Part shown: piece by piece, positions 1 through 5,940 of the stretch
Numbering within the stretch: the first letter of the stretch is position 1
Layout: every line of letters begins with the position of its first letter
Origin: an uncultured Bacteroidales bacterium
GTDB lineage: Bacteria; Bacteroidota; Bacteroidia; Bacteroidales; Paludibacteraceae
Direction of reading: 5' to 3'
Assembly: GCA_903899865.1 (NCBI GenBank)
Contig: CAIUKZ010000033.1
Span: forward strand, 1 to 5,940
Length of the DNA stretch: 5,940 bases
Position numbers and translations under genes: made by a program
Notes under the pieces: generated by a model
Databases searched by the model: none
Seen by the model: only the letters and a program-made list of their open reading frames with translations
What the model was told of the DNA's origin: nothing

Positions 1-754
1 AGGTGATCAGCCCAATAATGCGCTCTCGCTCAATGTGCTGAATCCTGGTGAAATAGCTGCCACTGCAGGAACTTCGGGCGTGGTGTATGGTGTAAATGGT
101 GGTGCTAAATATGATCCATTGTCTAGGGTCAATTCCTTCGCGCATGTGAATCACACCTCGGCTCAACCGCGTGTGGGAGTGCTACTGTGCATCAATGGAA
201 CTGCCATTCTCAATACGTGGATTAAGAATAATGTAGCACCCGAAGGAATCAGCTACGCCGAAATGAATGAACTAGCTGCCAATATTCCTGTGGGAAGCGA
301 AGGCGTGTGCATCGTTCCGTTTGGTAATGGAGCTGAGCGTGTGCTAGGCAATGCAGAACCCAACTGCTCCATCCATGGCATCAATTTCAATCGTATCACC
401 AAAGCGCACCTTATCCGTGCTGCTCATGAAGGTATTGCCTTTTCTTTCAAATATGGAATGGATATTATGAACCAAATGGGCATTGAAACCAAAACCATCC
501 GTGCGGGACATGCCAATCTGTTCATAAGTCCGATTTTCCGTCAGACATTGGCCAATATCACAGGTGCCACCATCGAACTGTATAATACCGATGGTTCAGT
601 GGGTGCAGCGCGTGGTGCAGGTATAGGTGCTGGGATTTACAAAAACGCAGAGGAAGCTTTTGCCACTTTGAAAAAAATAATGGTAATCAGTCCCGACAAC
701 AGCCAAATAGATGATTCATTGATGGCTTATGAAAATTGGAAATTGAAACTTTAA
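1..754 (+). CDS. xylB: Xylulokinase, C-terminal half (5' truncated by window edge)
   Basis: Cytoplasmic FGGY-family sugar kinase that phosphorylates D-xylulose with ATP to D-xylulose 5-phosphate, the second step of the isomerase pathway. The frame is open from base 2 to the TAA at 752-754, giving 250 residues. E. coli XylB has about 484, so roughly half is missing. The fragment opens with Gly-Asp-Gln; the Asp codon at 5-7 aligns with the catalytic Asp (D233) of E. coli XylB. About 20 residues on is the nucleotide-binding GTSG motif (TAGTSGVVYG). The C-terminal part has the FGGY arrangement: an EGIAFSFKYG helix, then IRAGHANLF in place of the usual GGGA-x-S, then SPIFRQTLANITG and a Gly/Ala-rich GAARGAGIGAGIY helix. 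An internal GTG at 35 is not the start, because the catalytic Asp lies upstream of it. The GH3 gene follows 13 nt later on the same strand, so the two are probably co-transcribed. The xylA and xylE neighbours make the xylulose assignment stronger than for an isolated FGGY kinase. Confidence 0.94.
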   Translation, partial: GDQPNNALSLNVLNPGEIAATAGTSGVVYGVNGGAKYDPLSRVNSFAHVNHTSAQPRVGVLLCINGTAILNTWIKNNVAPEGISYAEMNELAANIPVGSEGVCIVPFGNGAERVLGNAEPNCSIHGINFNRITKAHLIRAAHEGIAFSFKYGMDIMNQMGIETKTIRAGHANLFISPIFRQTLANITGATIELYNTDGSVGAARGAGIGAGIYKNAEEAFATLKKIMVISPDNSQIDDSLMAYENWKLKL

Positions 755-767
755 AGATTTCATCCAA

Positions 768-2957
768 ATGAAAAAATCAATTCTTAGTTTGCTAATCGTA
801 TGTGTTGGATTGAATGGATTGACAGCCCAAAACACAACCAGCTATCCCTTTCAAGACCCATCAAAGTCTGTTGATGAGCACGTTGCAGATTTAGTTTCCA
901 GACTCACATTGGAGGAAAAAGCGTTGCAAATGATGCACGAGGCTCCAGCCGTTCCCCGCTTGGGAATAGAGGCTTATAGCTGGTGGAACGAAGCATTGCA
1001 CGGCGTAGCTCGTACGGGTAGAGCCACTGTTTTTCCACAAAACATTGGTCTAGCTGCCACTTTTGATCAGTCGCTTATCCGCCGAATAGGTGACGCTGTA
1101 TCCGATGAAGCGTGGGCGAAGTATAATATTGCTCAGCAACTTAACAATCACACGTTATACTCTGGCATCACATTTTATGCCCCCAATATCAATATTTTCA
1201 GAGATCCAAGATGGGGACGTGGTCAAGAAACATTTGGCGAAGATCCATATCTGACAGCGAGTATGGGTGTGGCTTATGTGAAAGGCATGCAGGGAGACAA
1301 TCCAAAGTATTTGAAAACAGCTACTTGTGCTAAGCACTATGTGGTTCACTCGGGTCCAGAAGCACTCAGACATTCATTTAATGCTGAAATACCGATGCAC
1401 GACTTTTACGAAACTTACACTCCTGCTTTCGAATCCTTGGTAAAGGATGGTAAAATGGAAAGCGTGATGTGTGCTTATAATCGTACTTTCGGTAAACCGT
1501 GCTGTGCAAGCAGTTTCTTGCTTCAAGATTTGCTACGCAAGCAGTGGGGTTTTAATGGCTACATCACCACTGACTGTTGGGCGGTGTCAGATTTCGTAAG
1601 TCATGGGGCTGCTCAAAACACAATGGAGTCGGCCGTTCTAGCTGTGAAAAGTGGAGTAAATCTCTGTTGCGGTGATGAGTTCAAAACACTTCCCGAAGCT
1701 GTAAAACAAAACATGATTTCCGAAAAGGAAATAGATCAGGCATTGAGTGTATTGCTACGTACGCGTTTCAAATTAGGTTTGTTTGACCCTATCAATGAAA
1801 ATCCATACTCAAAAATCAATGAAAGCGTTATCGGCTGTCAAAAGCACATTGACTTGGCCTACGAAGCTGCTGCTAAATCACTCGTACTACTTCAAAACAA
1901 CAACAATACACTTCCCCTAAAAAAGAACCTAAAAACCCTCTACGTGGTGGGACCTTATGCTGCCAACCAAGATGTGTTGCTGGGAAATTATAATGGTGTA
2001 AGTGACCGAATGACTACTGTGCTTCAAGCGGTGGTAGGCAAAGTGAGTGCAGGAACTTCAGTGGGTTATCGTATTGGTGTAGAACCAAGTGCCGATGTCA
2101 AAAACAATATGAATTCAGCTGTTGGCGAAGCTCAGTCTGCTGATGCTGTGATTGCTGTTTTTGGTATTTCGGGTGTGTTTGAAGGCGAAGAAGGCGAATC
2201 AATTGCCTCCGATACACGCGGTGATAGAACTAATTTGGGTCTTCCTCAAAATCAACTGGATTTTCTCAGGAAAATGAAAAAGAGCTGTAATAAGCCCATC
2301 ATTCTGGTTCTTACCGGCGGTAGTCCTATATGTACAGAGGAATTGAAAAGCATTGCTGATGCCATTATATTTGTGTGGTATCCCGGACAAGAAGGCGGAC
2401 GTGCCGTGGCCGATGCTATTTTTGGCGACCTCAATCCTTCTGGTCGATTGCCCATCACATTCCCAAAATCAGCAGAACAACTTCCTCCATTCGAAGAATA
2501 CAGCATGACAGGACGCACCTATCGTTACATGACTCAAGAACCGCTATTCCCTTTTGGTTTCGGACTAAGTTACACACAGTTTCAATATGACAACTTGAAA
2601 CTCTCTGCCGACAAAATTAAGAAAGGAAAATCCCTAACCCTAACCGCCGATATAGCCAATGTGGGTGCCAAGGAAGGGGAGGAAGTAGTGCAACTCTACC
2701 TTACCAACCTAAAGAAAAACATCACAACTCCACTTTATGCACTCAAAGGCATCAAGAGAATCAACCTCAAAGCGGGTGAAAAACAACAGCTAAGCTTTGA
2801 AATTACACCAGAGATGATGACCCAAATCAACGAAAAGGGCGAAAAAGTGATGGAGTCTACCGACTTTAAAGTGTCAGTGGGCGGGTGCAATCCTTCCGAT
2901 CTATCCAAAAAACTTGGAGCATCAGATATGGTGTCGACAGTATTTACAGTAAAATAA
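768..2957 (+). CDS. Exported glycoside hydrolase family 3 enzyme (beta-xylosidase / beta-glucosidase)
   Basis: A 729-residue retaining exo-beta-glycosidase, expected to remove terminal xylose or glucose from short beta-linked oligosaccharides. Residues 1-21 form a type I signal peptide (MKK, hydrophobic core, likely cleavage after LTA). There is no lipobox and no obvious T9SS C-terminal sorting domain, so periplasmic location is the simplest inference. Domains in order: GH3 (beta/alpha)8 barrel about 40-340, GH3 C-terminal alpha/beta domain about 370-605, and fibronectin III-like domain about 615-728. Visible active-site elements are DPRWGRG (D146-G152), KHYVVHSGPE with K189/H190, and the nucleophile Asp269 in GYITTDCWAV. 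The acid/base should be one of the Glu residues in the EGEEGE cluster (472-477). The barrel ends are paired with the conserved CAYN, PCCAS and LCCGD cysteine motifs of the BxlA/Xyl3-like branch of GH3. Length is normal and nothing is missing. The ATG at 768 was chosen because it starts the signal peptide. Context favours xylosidase, but the sequence alone does not settle xylose versus glucose or arabinose. Confidence 0.95.
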   Translation: MKKSILSLLIVCVGLNGLTAQNTTSYPFQDPSKSVDEHVADLVSRLTLEEKALQMMHEAPAVPRLGIEAYSWWNEALHGVARTGRATVFPQNIGLAATFDQSLIRRIGDAVSDEAWAKYNIAQQLNNHTLYSGITFYAPNINIFRDPRWGRGQETFGEDPYLTASMGVAYVKGMQGDNPKYLKTATCAKHYVVHSGPEALRHSFNAEIPMHDFYETYTPAFESLVKDGKMESVMCAYNRTFGKPCCASSFLLQDLLRKQWGFNGYITTDCWAVSDFVSHGAAQNTMESAVLAVKSGVNLCCGDEFKTLPEAVKQNMISEKEIDQALSVLLRTRFKLGLFDPINENPYSKINESVIGCQKHIDLAYEAAAKSLVLLQNNNNTLPLKKNLKTLYVVGPYAANQDVLLGNYNGVSDRMTTVLQAVVGKVSAGTSVGYRIGVEPSADVKNNMNSAVGEAQSADAVIAVFGISGVFEGEEGESIASDTRGDRTNLGLPQNQLDFLRKMKKSCNKPIILVLTGGSPICTEELKSIADAIIFVWYPGQEGGRAVADAIFGDLNPSGRLPITFPKSAEQLPPFEEYSMTGRTYRYMTQEPLFPFGFGLSYTQFQYDNLKLSADKIKKGKSLTLTADIANVGAKEGEEVVQLYLTNLKKNITTPLYALKGIKRINLKAGEKQQLSFEITPEMMTQINEKGEKVMESTDFKVSVGGCNPSDLSKKLGASDMVSTVFTVK

Positions 2958-2973
2958 AGGAAATACAACAGAA

Positions 2974-3001
2974 TTAGTGCTTGAACCACTAAGAGCATTT
3001 T
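2974..3001 (+). terminator. Weak terminator-like hairpin after the GH3 gene
   Basis: Seventeen bases past the GH3 stop codon, TTAGTG (2974-2979) and CACTAA (2987-2992) can form a 6-bp stem with a 7-nt loop. A short TTTT follows at 2998-3001, five bases after the stem. The stem is short and A/T-rich and the T-tract is detached and brief, so termination would be inefficient. It may be only a 3'-end stabilising structure or chance. It is the best candidate for the end of the xylB-GH3 transcript. Confidence 0.3.
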
Positions 3002-3025
3002 AATCCACATGGAACTCATCCTGCT

Positions 3026-3058
3026 TTTCAATTATAAAAAAATGGACACATAGTTTTG
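3026..3058 (+). promoter_or_regulatory. Candidate Bacteroides-type promoter for xylA
   Basis: TAGTTTTG at 3051-3058 is a perfect match to the Bacteroidota sigma-ABfr -7 consensus TAnnTTTG. The -33 partner is weak: TTTC at 3026-3029, 21 bases upstream, against TTTG. Transcription would start near 3063-3067 and give a leader of about 180 nt before the xylA ATG. A short inverted repeat, TTTGCC (3055-3060) and GGCAAA (3065-3070) with a TTTC loop, overlaps the end of the -7 element and the predicted start point. A GGACACA motif ends at 3050, directly against the -7 box. The assignment rests on motif match and position only. Confidence 0.5.
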
Positions 3059-3193
3059 CCTTTCGGCAAATTGGCTTGATAGACAAAAGATGAAACGCAG
3101 TTTTATTTCTATGTGCTCGAAAAATAATTTTTTAGAACCAAAATCAGAAAGTGTTTTCAACAATGTGTCCTATTGTGGTTAAAAAGGGACACA
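3038..3193. repeat. Three-copy GGACACA repeat family in the xylA promoter/leader
   Basis: The 13-mer AAAAATGGACACA (3038-3050) recurs in the same orientation with one mismatch as AAAAAGGGACACA (3181-3193). An inverted copy, ATGTGTCC, lies at 3163-3170 and is the exact complement of GGACACAT at 3044-3051. Copies two and three form a dyad, TGTGTCC-16 nt-GGACACA (3164-3193), with centres 23 bp apart, close to two helical turns. Copy one sits between the -33 and -7 elements of the candidate promoter. The arrangement suggests binding sites for a xylose-responsive regulator, or in RNA a 7-bp leader hairpin. The alternative is the eroded ends of a small mobile element (127 bp between 8-bp inverted ends), but no target-site duplication is visible. 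Confidence 0.5.
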
Positions 3194-3245
3194 CATCCTT
3201 AAATAGATAAAATCAAATTAATTCACAAATTAAATTCAATAAACA

Positions 3246-4562
3246 ATGGCAACAAACGTGTATTTTCCATCCGTGGAAAAAATCAAATTCGAAGGAAAAG
3301 AAAGCAAAAATCCTTTGGCATTCCGTTACTATGATGCAGAAAAAGTGGTGTATGGTAAAACCATGAAAGAATGGTTTAAATTCAGTATGGCTTGGTGGCA
3401 TACCTTGTGTGCTGATGGTGGTGATCCATTCGGAGGTGGCACACAAGTTCACCCATGGGTGGGTGCTGCAGACGCTTTGCAAGCTGCTAAAGACAAGATG
3501 GATGCAGGTTTTGAGTTTATGAGTAAAATCGGAATCGAGTATTACTGTTTCCACGATTTGGACTTGATCAGCGAAGGTAGTAGTATTGAAGAATATGAGG
3601 CTAACCTAAAAGCCATCGTAGCTTATGCCAAACAAAAACAAGCCGAAACTGGCATCAAATTGATGTGGGGAACTGCTAATGTGTTTTCTCCAGCTCGTTA
3701 TATGAATGGCGCTAGCACCAATCCTGATTTTGACACAGCTGCTCGCGCTATGTTGCAAATCAAAAATGCAATTGACGCCACTATCGAATTGGGTGGAAAA
3801 GCATACGTATTCTGGGGAGGTCGCGAAGGTTACATGTCATTGCTGAACACCAACATGAAGCGTGAAAAGCACCACATGGGAATCATGTTGCAAAAAGCTC
3901 GTGACTATGCCCGTGCCAAAGGTTTCAAAGGTGTATTCCTTATCGAACCAAAACCAATGGAACCAATGAAACATCAGTACGATGTGGATACTGAAACAGT
4001 GATTGGTTTCTTGAAACAATATGGTTTGGAAAACGATTTCAAAATCAATATCGAAGTAAACCACGCTACATTAGCAGGTCATACTTTTGAGCACGAATTG
4101 CAATGCGCTGTAGATGCAGGTATGCTAGGAGCCATTGATGCCAACCGCGGTGATGTTCAAAACGGATGGGATACCGACCAATTTCCAGTGGATATTTTCG
4201 AATTGACACAAGCCATGTTGGTAGTACTTCAAGGTGGTGGTATGCAAGGTGGTGGTACCAACTTCGACGCCAAAATCCGTCGTAACTCTACCGATAACGA
4301 AGATTTATTCATCGCTCACGTAGGTGCTATGGACATCATGGCTCGTGCTTTGGAAGCTGCTGCAGCTATTTTGGAAGAGTCACCATACAAGAAAATGACC
4401 GCTGACCGCTACGCTTCTTATGATGCTGGCAAAGGTAAAGAATTCGAAGATGGCAAACTTTCATTCGAAGATGTTTACGCCTATGCCAAAGCCAATGGCG
4501 AACCTAAGCAAATAAGCGGAAAGCAAGAGCTTTATGAAGCGATTGTAAACATGTATATCTAA
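3246..4562 (+). CDS. xylA: Xylose isomerase, class II
   Basis: Cytoplasmic, divalent-metal-dependent enzyme converting D-xylose to D-xylulose, the first step of this pathway; the family also isomerises D-glucose slowly. The 438 residues are the usual class II length. Every expected active-site residue is present at E. coli numbering plus two: catalytic His103 and Asp106 in FHDLDL, Glu234 and Lys236 in the LIEPKPMEP signature, Glu270 and His273 in IEVNHATLAGH, Asp298 in AIDANRGD, Asp309 and Asp311 in WDTDQFP, and Asp341 in TNFDAK. VFWGGREGY is also present. The long N-terminal extension before the barrel (PLAFRYYDAEKVV) marks class II. The ATG at 3246 follows an A/T-rich stretch with no Shine-Dalgarno sequence, as is common in Bacteroidota, and the protein starts like other class II enzymes. 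A 288-nt gap with a candidate promoter separates it from the GH3 gene, and a strong terminator follows, so it may be transcribed as a single gene. Confidence 0.98.
   Translation: MATNVYFPSVEKIKFEGKESKNPLAFRYYDAEKVVYGKTMKEWFKFSMAWWHTLCADGGDPFGGGTQVHPWVGAADALQAAKDKMDAGFEFMSKIGIEYYCFHDLDLISEGSSIEEYEANLKAIVAYAKQKQAETGIKLMWGTANVFSPARYMNGASTNPDFDTAARAMLQIKNAIDATIELGGKAYVFWGGREGYMSLLNTNMKREKHHMGIMLQKARDYARAKGFKGVFLIEPKPMEPMKHQYDVDTETVIGFLKQYGLENDFKINIEVNHATLAGHTFEHELQCAVDAGMLGAIDANRGDVQNGWDTDQFPVDIFELTQAMLVVLQGGGMQGGGTNFDAKIRRNSTDNEDLFIAHVGAMDIMARALEAAAAILEESPYKKMTADRYASYDAGKGKEFEDGKLSFEDVYAYAKANGEPKQISGKQELYEAIVNMYI
4230..4257 (+). repeat. Short in-frame tandem repeat inside xylA
   Basis: CAAGGTGGTGGTA occurs at 4230-4242 and again at 4245-4257, 15 bases apart and in frame. 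It encodes QGGGMQGGGT in the glycine loop just before the metal ligand Asp341. Class II isomerases normally have a Gly-rich loop here of the same length, so this looks like codon-level similarity in a conserved loop and not an inserted repeat. Confidence 0.6.
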
Positions 4563-4579
4563 TAAAAATCATGAAAAAT

Positions 4580-4626
4580 CTACGGGTTGCAGTTGACATT
4601 GGTTAACTGTAATTCGTAGTTTTTTT
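4580..4626 (+). terminator. Rho-independent terminator of xylA
   Basis: A 15-bp hairpin begins 17 bases after the xylA stop. The left arm is 4580-4594 (CTACGGGTTGCAGTT), the loop is the 10 nt at 4595-4604, and the right arm is 4605-4619 (AACTGTAATTCGTAG). All 15 positions pair, three of them G-U. Seven T residues follow immediately (4620-4626). An A-tract at 4574-4578 lies on the other side, so the structure could also act weakly on the opposite strand. It should end most xylA transcripts before the transporter gene. Confidence 0.9.
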
Positions 4627-4648
4627 GTCTTTATTCAACTTAAATTAT
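4624..4648 (+). promoter_or_regulatory. Possible weak promoter for the xylE-like gene
   Basis: The gene lies beyond a strong terminator, so a promoter in the remaining 45 bases is expected. TTTG at 4624-4627 could serve as a -33 element. TAAATTAT at 4641-4648 is a poor match to TAnnTTTG, and at 13 bases the spacing is shorter than usual. The rest of the gap is A/T-rich with no other recognisable signal. Terminator readthrough is an equally good explanation. Confidence 0.15.
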
Positions 4649-4671
4649 AACTAAACCCTCAATAACGAACT

Positions 4672-5940
4672 ATGGCATTTATTGACACTTCCTCCAAAGG
4701 AGGAGCAGAGAGTTCTTTCAAAACCGGCAATCCCTTTTATATTGGGCTGCTTACCCTTGTAGCCACTTTGGGTGGTTTGCTTTTCGGATACGACACCGCA
4801 GTGGTCAACGGGGCTGAAAAATCGTTGGTGGAGTTCTACATTTACAAAACTACAGCCACTGGCTTTACCTACGTGTCAGACATCATGACGGTGATCAGTC
4901 AATACAAAATCATGATGGTGGCTGTGCTTTATCTCGTATTTCTTATTGTCTGTGGTCAAATCACCAAATTACTTGGTTGGAAAAAAGGTGGTATAGCAGC
5001 TGGATTGGTGGTGGCAGCATTCACAGTGTGGGTTGTCAATTTTCTTTCTACTCCTATTCCTACAGAAGCTTTGGCATTGAAAGATATAGCCGATGCGGTA
5101 AAGGGATTTGTCATTGCTAGTGCACTAATTGGTTGCATCATTGGTGGTGCGTCGGCAGGTTTTATATCCAAATCGCTTGGGCGCAAGAATGGACTTTTTC
5201 TAGCTGCGTCAGCGTTCTTTATCTCGGCTATCGGCGCTTGGAAACCTGAAGCTTTCAACGTGTTTGGCACCTTGGATGTGTATTCGTTTGTTATCTATCG
5301 CATCATTGGTGGCATTGGTGTGGGTATTGCTTCTATGATTTCGCCTATGTACATTGCAGAGATTGCACCTGCTAATATTCGTGGTCGCCTCATTTCGTTC
5401 AACCAGTTTGCTATCATTTTTGGTATGCTGGTCATTTATTTTGTGAATTATTACATTGCTGGTCAAGGTGACGAAGAGTGGCTTATCAACGAAGGTTGGC
5501 GCTGGATGTTTTTCTCTGGGGCTATTCCTGCTGCATTGTTTTTGGTATTATTGTTTTTTGTGCCCGAAACTCCTCGCTACTTAGCATCGCAAGGGAAAGA
5601 CGAGAAAGCTTTGCAAGTGCTTGAAAAAATTGCAGGAAAAGACAATGCTGCAACTGTATTAGCCGAAATAAAAGGCACGCTTCATGAAGTTAATGCTCCA
5701 TGGCTTTCGTATGGTTTTCTTGTGATTTTTGTGGGTGTTCTTCTATCGGTATTCCAGCAAGCAGTGGGCATCAATGTGGTGCTGTATTACGCAGGAAATA
5801 TCTTCCGCAACATGGGTGCATCTACTGATTCGTCTTTGCTTCAAACCATCATTGTGGGATTGGTGAATCTGGTGTTTACCGTAGTAGCTATCATGACGGT
5901 GGATAAGTTTGGTCGTAAGCCATTGATGATTATCGGGTCG
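4672..5940 (+). CDS. xylE: XylE-like sugar/H+ symporter (MFS sugar porter), 3' truncated by window edge
   Basis: Inner-membrane major facilitator that should import D-xylose with protons. The frame is open for 423 codons to the last base. E. coli XylE has 491 residues, and the fragment ends at about its residue 349, so about 140 are missing. Matches by position: LVATLGGLLFGYD in TM1 with Asp41 (E. coli D27), ALIGCIIGG in TM2, YRIIGGIGVG with Arg210 (R133), SFNQFAIIFG with Gln245 (Q168), PETPRYL, FQQAVGIN with Gln362, Gln363 and Asn368 (Q288, Q289, N294), and VDKFGRKPL. Sugar-binding residues within the window are therefore intact. Two oddities stand out. About 73 extra residues lie between TM1 and TM2, with hydrophobic segments near 80-97 and 106-125. 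Gly283 stands where E. coli has Glu206. The TM3-TM4 loop is about 10 residues shorter. Start: ATG at 4672, with no Shine-Dalgarno sequence; it gives a short 20-residue cytoplasmic N-terminus. The sugar-contact residues are shared with glucose porters, so glucose transport cannot be excluded. Confidence 0.93.
   Translation, partial: MAFIDTSSKGGAESSFKTGNPFYIGLLTLVATLGGLLFGYDTAVVNGAEKSLVEFYIYKTTATGFTYVSDIMTVISQYKIMMVAVLYLVFLIVCGQITKLLGWKKGGIAAGLVVAAFTVWVVNFLSTPIPTEALALKDIADAVKGFVIASALIGCIIGGASAGFISKSLGRKNGLFLAASAFFISAIGAWKPEAFNVFGTLDVYSFVIYRIIGGIGVGIASMISPMYIAEIAPANIRGRLISFNQFAIIFGMLVIYFVNYYIAGQGDEEWLINEGWRWMFFSGAIPAALFLVLLFFVPETPRYLASQGKDEKALQVLEKIAGKDNAATVLAEIKGTLHEVNAPWLSYGFLVIFVGVLLSVFQQAVGINVVLYYAGNIFRNMGASTDSSLLQTIIVGLVNLVFTVVAIMTVDKFGRKPLMIIGS

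Noticed and set aside
35..37. GTG as the start of a 239-residue protein
   Set aside because: The same frame is open to the window edge and the residues before it include the kinase catalytic Asp, so this is an internal valine codon of a truncated xylB.
500..540. Xylulokinase AGHANLF replacing the usual GGGA-x-S phosphate-binding motif as a sign of inactivity
   Set aside because: The flanking FGGY elements and catalytic Asp are intact, and as far as I recall xylulokinases of Bacteroidota commonly show this variant, so it is probably lineage-typical.
768..830. GH3 enzyme as a lipoprotein through Cys12
   Set aside because: The residues before Cys12 are LLIV, so -1 is Val and not Gly, Ala or Ser, and the Cys is inside the hydrophobic core. 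A type I cleavage after LTA fits better.
2735..3031. Minus-strand open frame of 98 residues running into the gap after the GH3 gene
   Set aside because: Most of it is antisense to the GH3 fibronectin-like domain and the remainder is A/T-rich non-coding sequence. A short hydrophobic stretch is the only feature and no family is recognisable.
3120..3132. Palindrome AAAAAT-A-ATTTTT in the xylA leader
   Set aside because: Simple A/T palindromes are expected by chance in such A/T-rich non-coding DNA, and no terminator, promoter or repeat signal goes with it.
3213..3554. Minus-strand open frame of 113 residues overlapping the xylA start
   Set aside because: It is antisense to conserved xylA codons, and its His/Cys/Phe-rich composition is what complementing xylA would produce.
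4956..5466. Two overlapping minus-strand open frames (4956-5270 and 5209-5466)
   Set aside because: They lie wholly antisense to the well-conserved XylE frame, their translations resemble no family I know, and they have no start signals. They are shadows of the transporter gene.

Overview
The window looks like chromosomal DNA from a member of the Bacteroidota, most likely Bacteroidales. The evidence is moderate A+T content, start codons preceded by A/T-rich sequence without Shine-Dalgarno motifs, one perfect match to the Bacteroides-type -7 promoter element (TAnnTTTG), and a class II xylose isomerase of Bacteroides-like length and sequence. Genus is not resolved.

All four protein genes are on the + strand and form a D-xylose utilisation locus. 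They are: the C-terminal half of a xylulokinase (xylB, cut by the left edge); a complete exported glycoside hydrolase family 3 enzyme 13 nt downstream; a 288-nt non-coding region; a complete xylose isomerase (xylA); a strong intrinsic terminator; and the first 423 codons of an XylE-type sugar/H+ symporter (cut by the right edge). The transporter frame runs from 4672 to the last base without a stop.

The inferred pathway is as follows. The exported GH3 enzyme releases xylose (or glucose) from short oligosaccharides, probably in the periplasm. The XylE-like porter carries the sugar across the inner membrane, XylA isomerises it to D-xylulose, and XylB phosphorylates that to xylulose 5-phosphate for the pentose phosphate pathway. 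The layout suggests at least two transcripts: xylB-GH3 (plus anything upstream), and xylA from its own promoter with a leader of about 180 nt. xylE lies beyond the terminator and needs readthrough or its own promoter.

I see no clearly undescribed system. Three things deserve a second look. First, the XylE homologue has about 73 extra residues between TM1 and TM2, with two additional hydrophobic segments. Second, the same protein has Gly at the position of E. coli XylE Glu206. Third, a GGACACA motif occurs three times (two direct, one inverted) in the xylA promoter and leader, and one copy abuts the -7 element. No RNA genes, CRISPR arrays or intact mobile elements were found.
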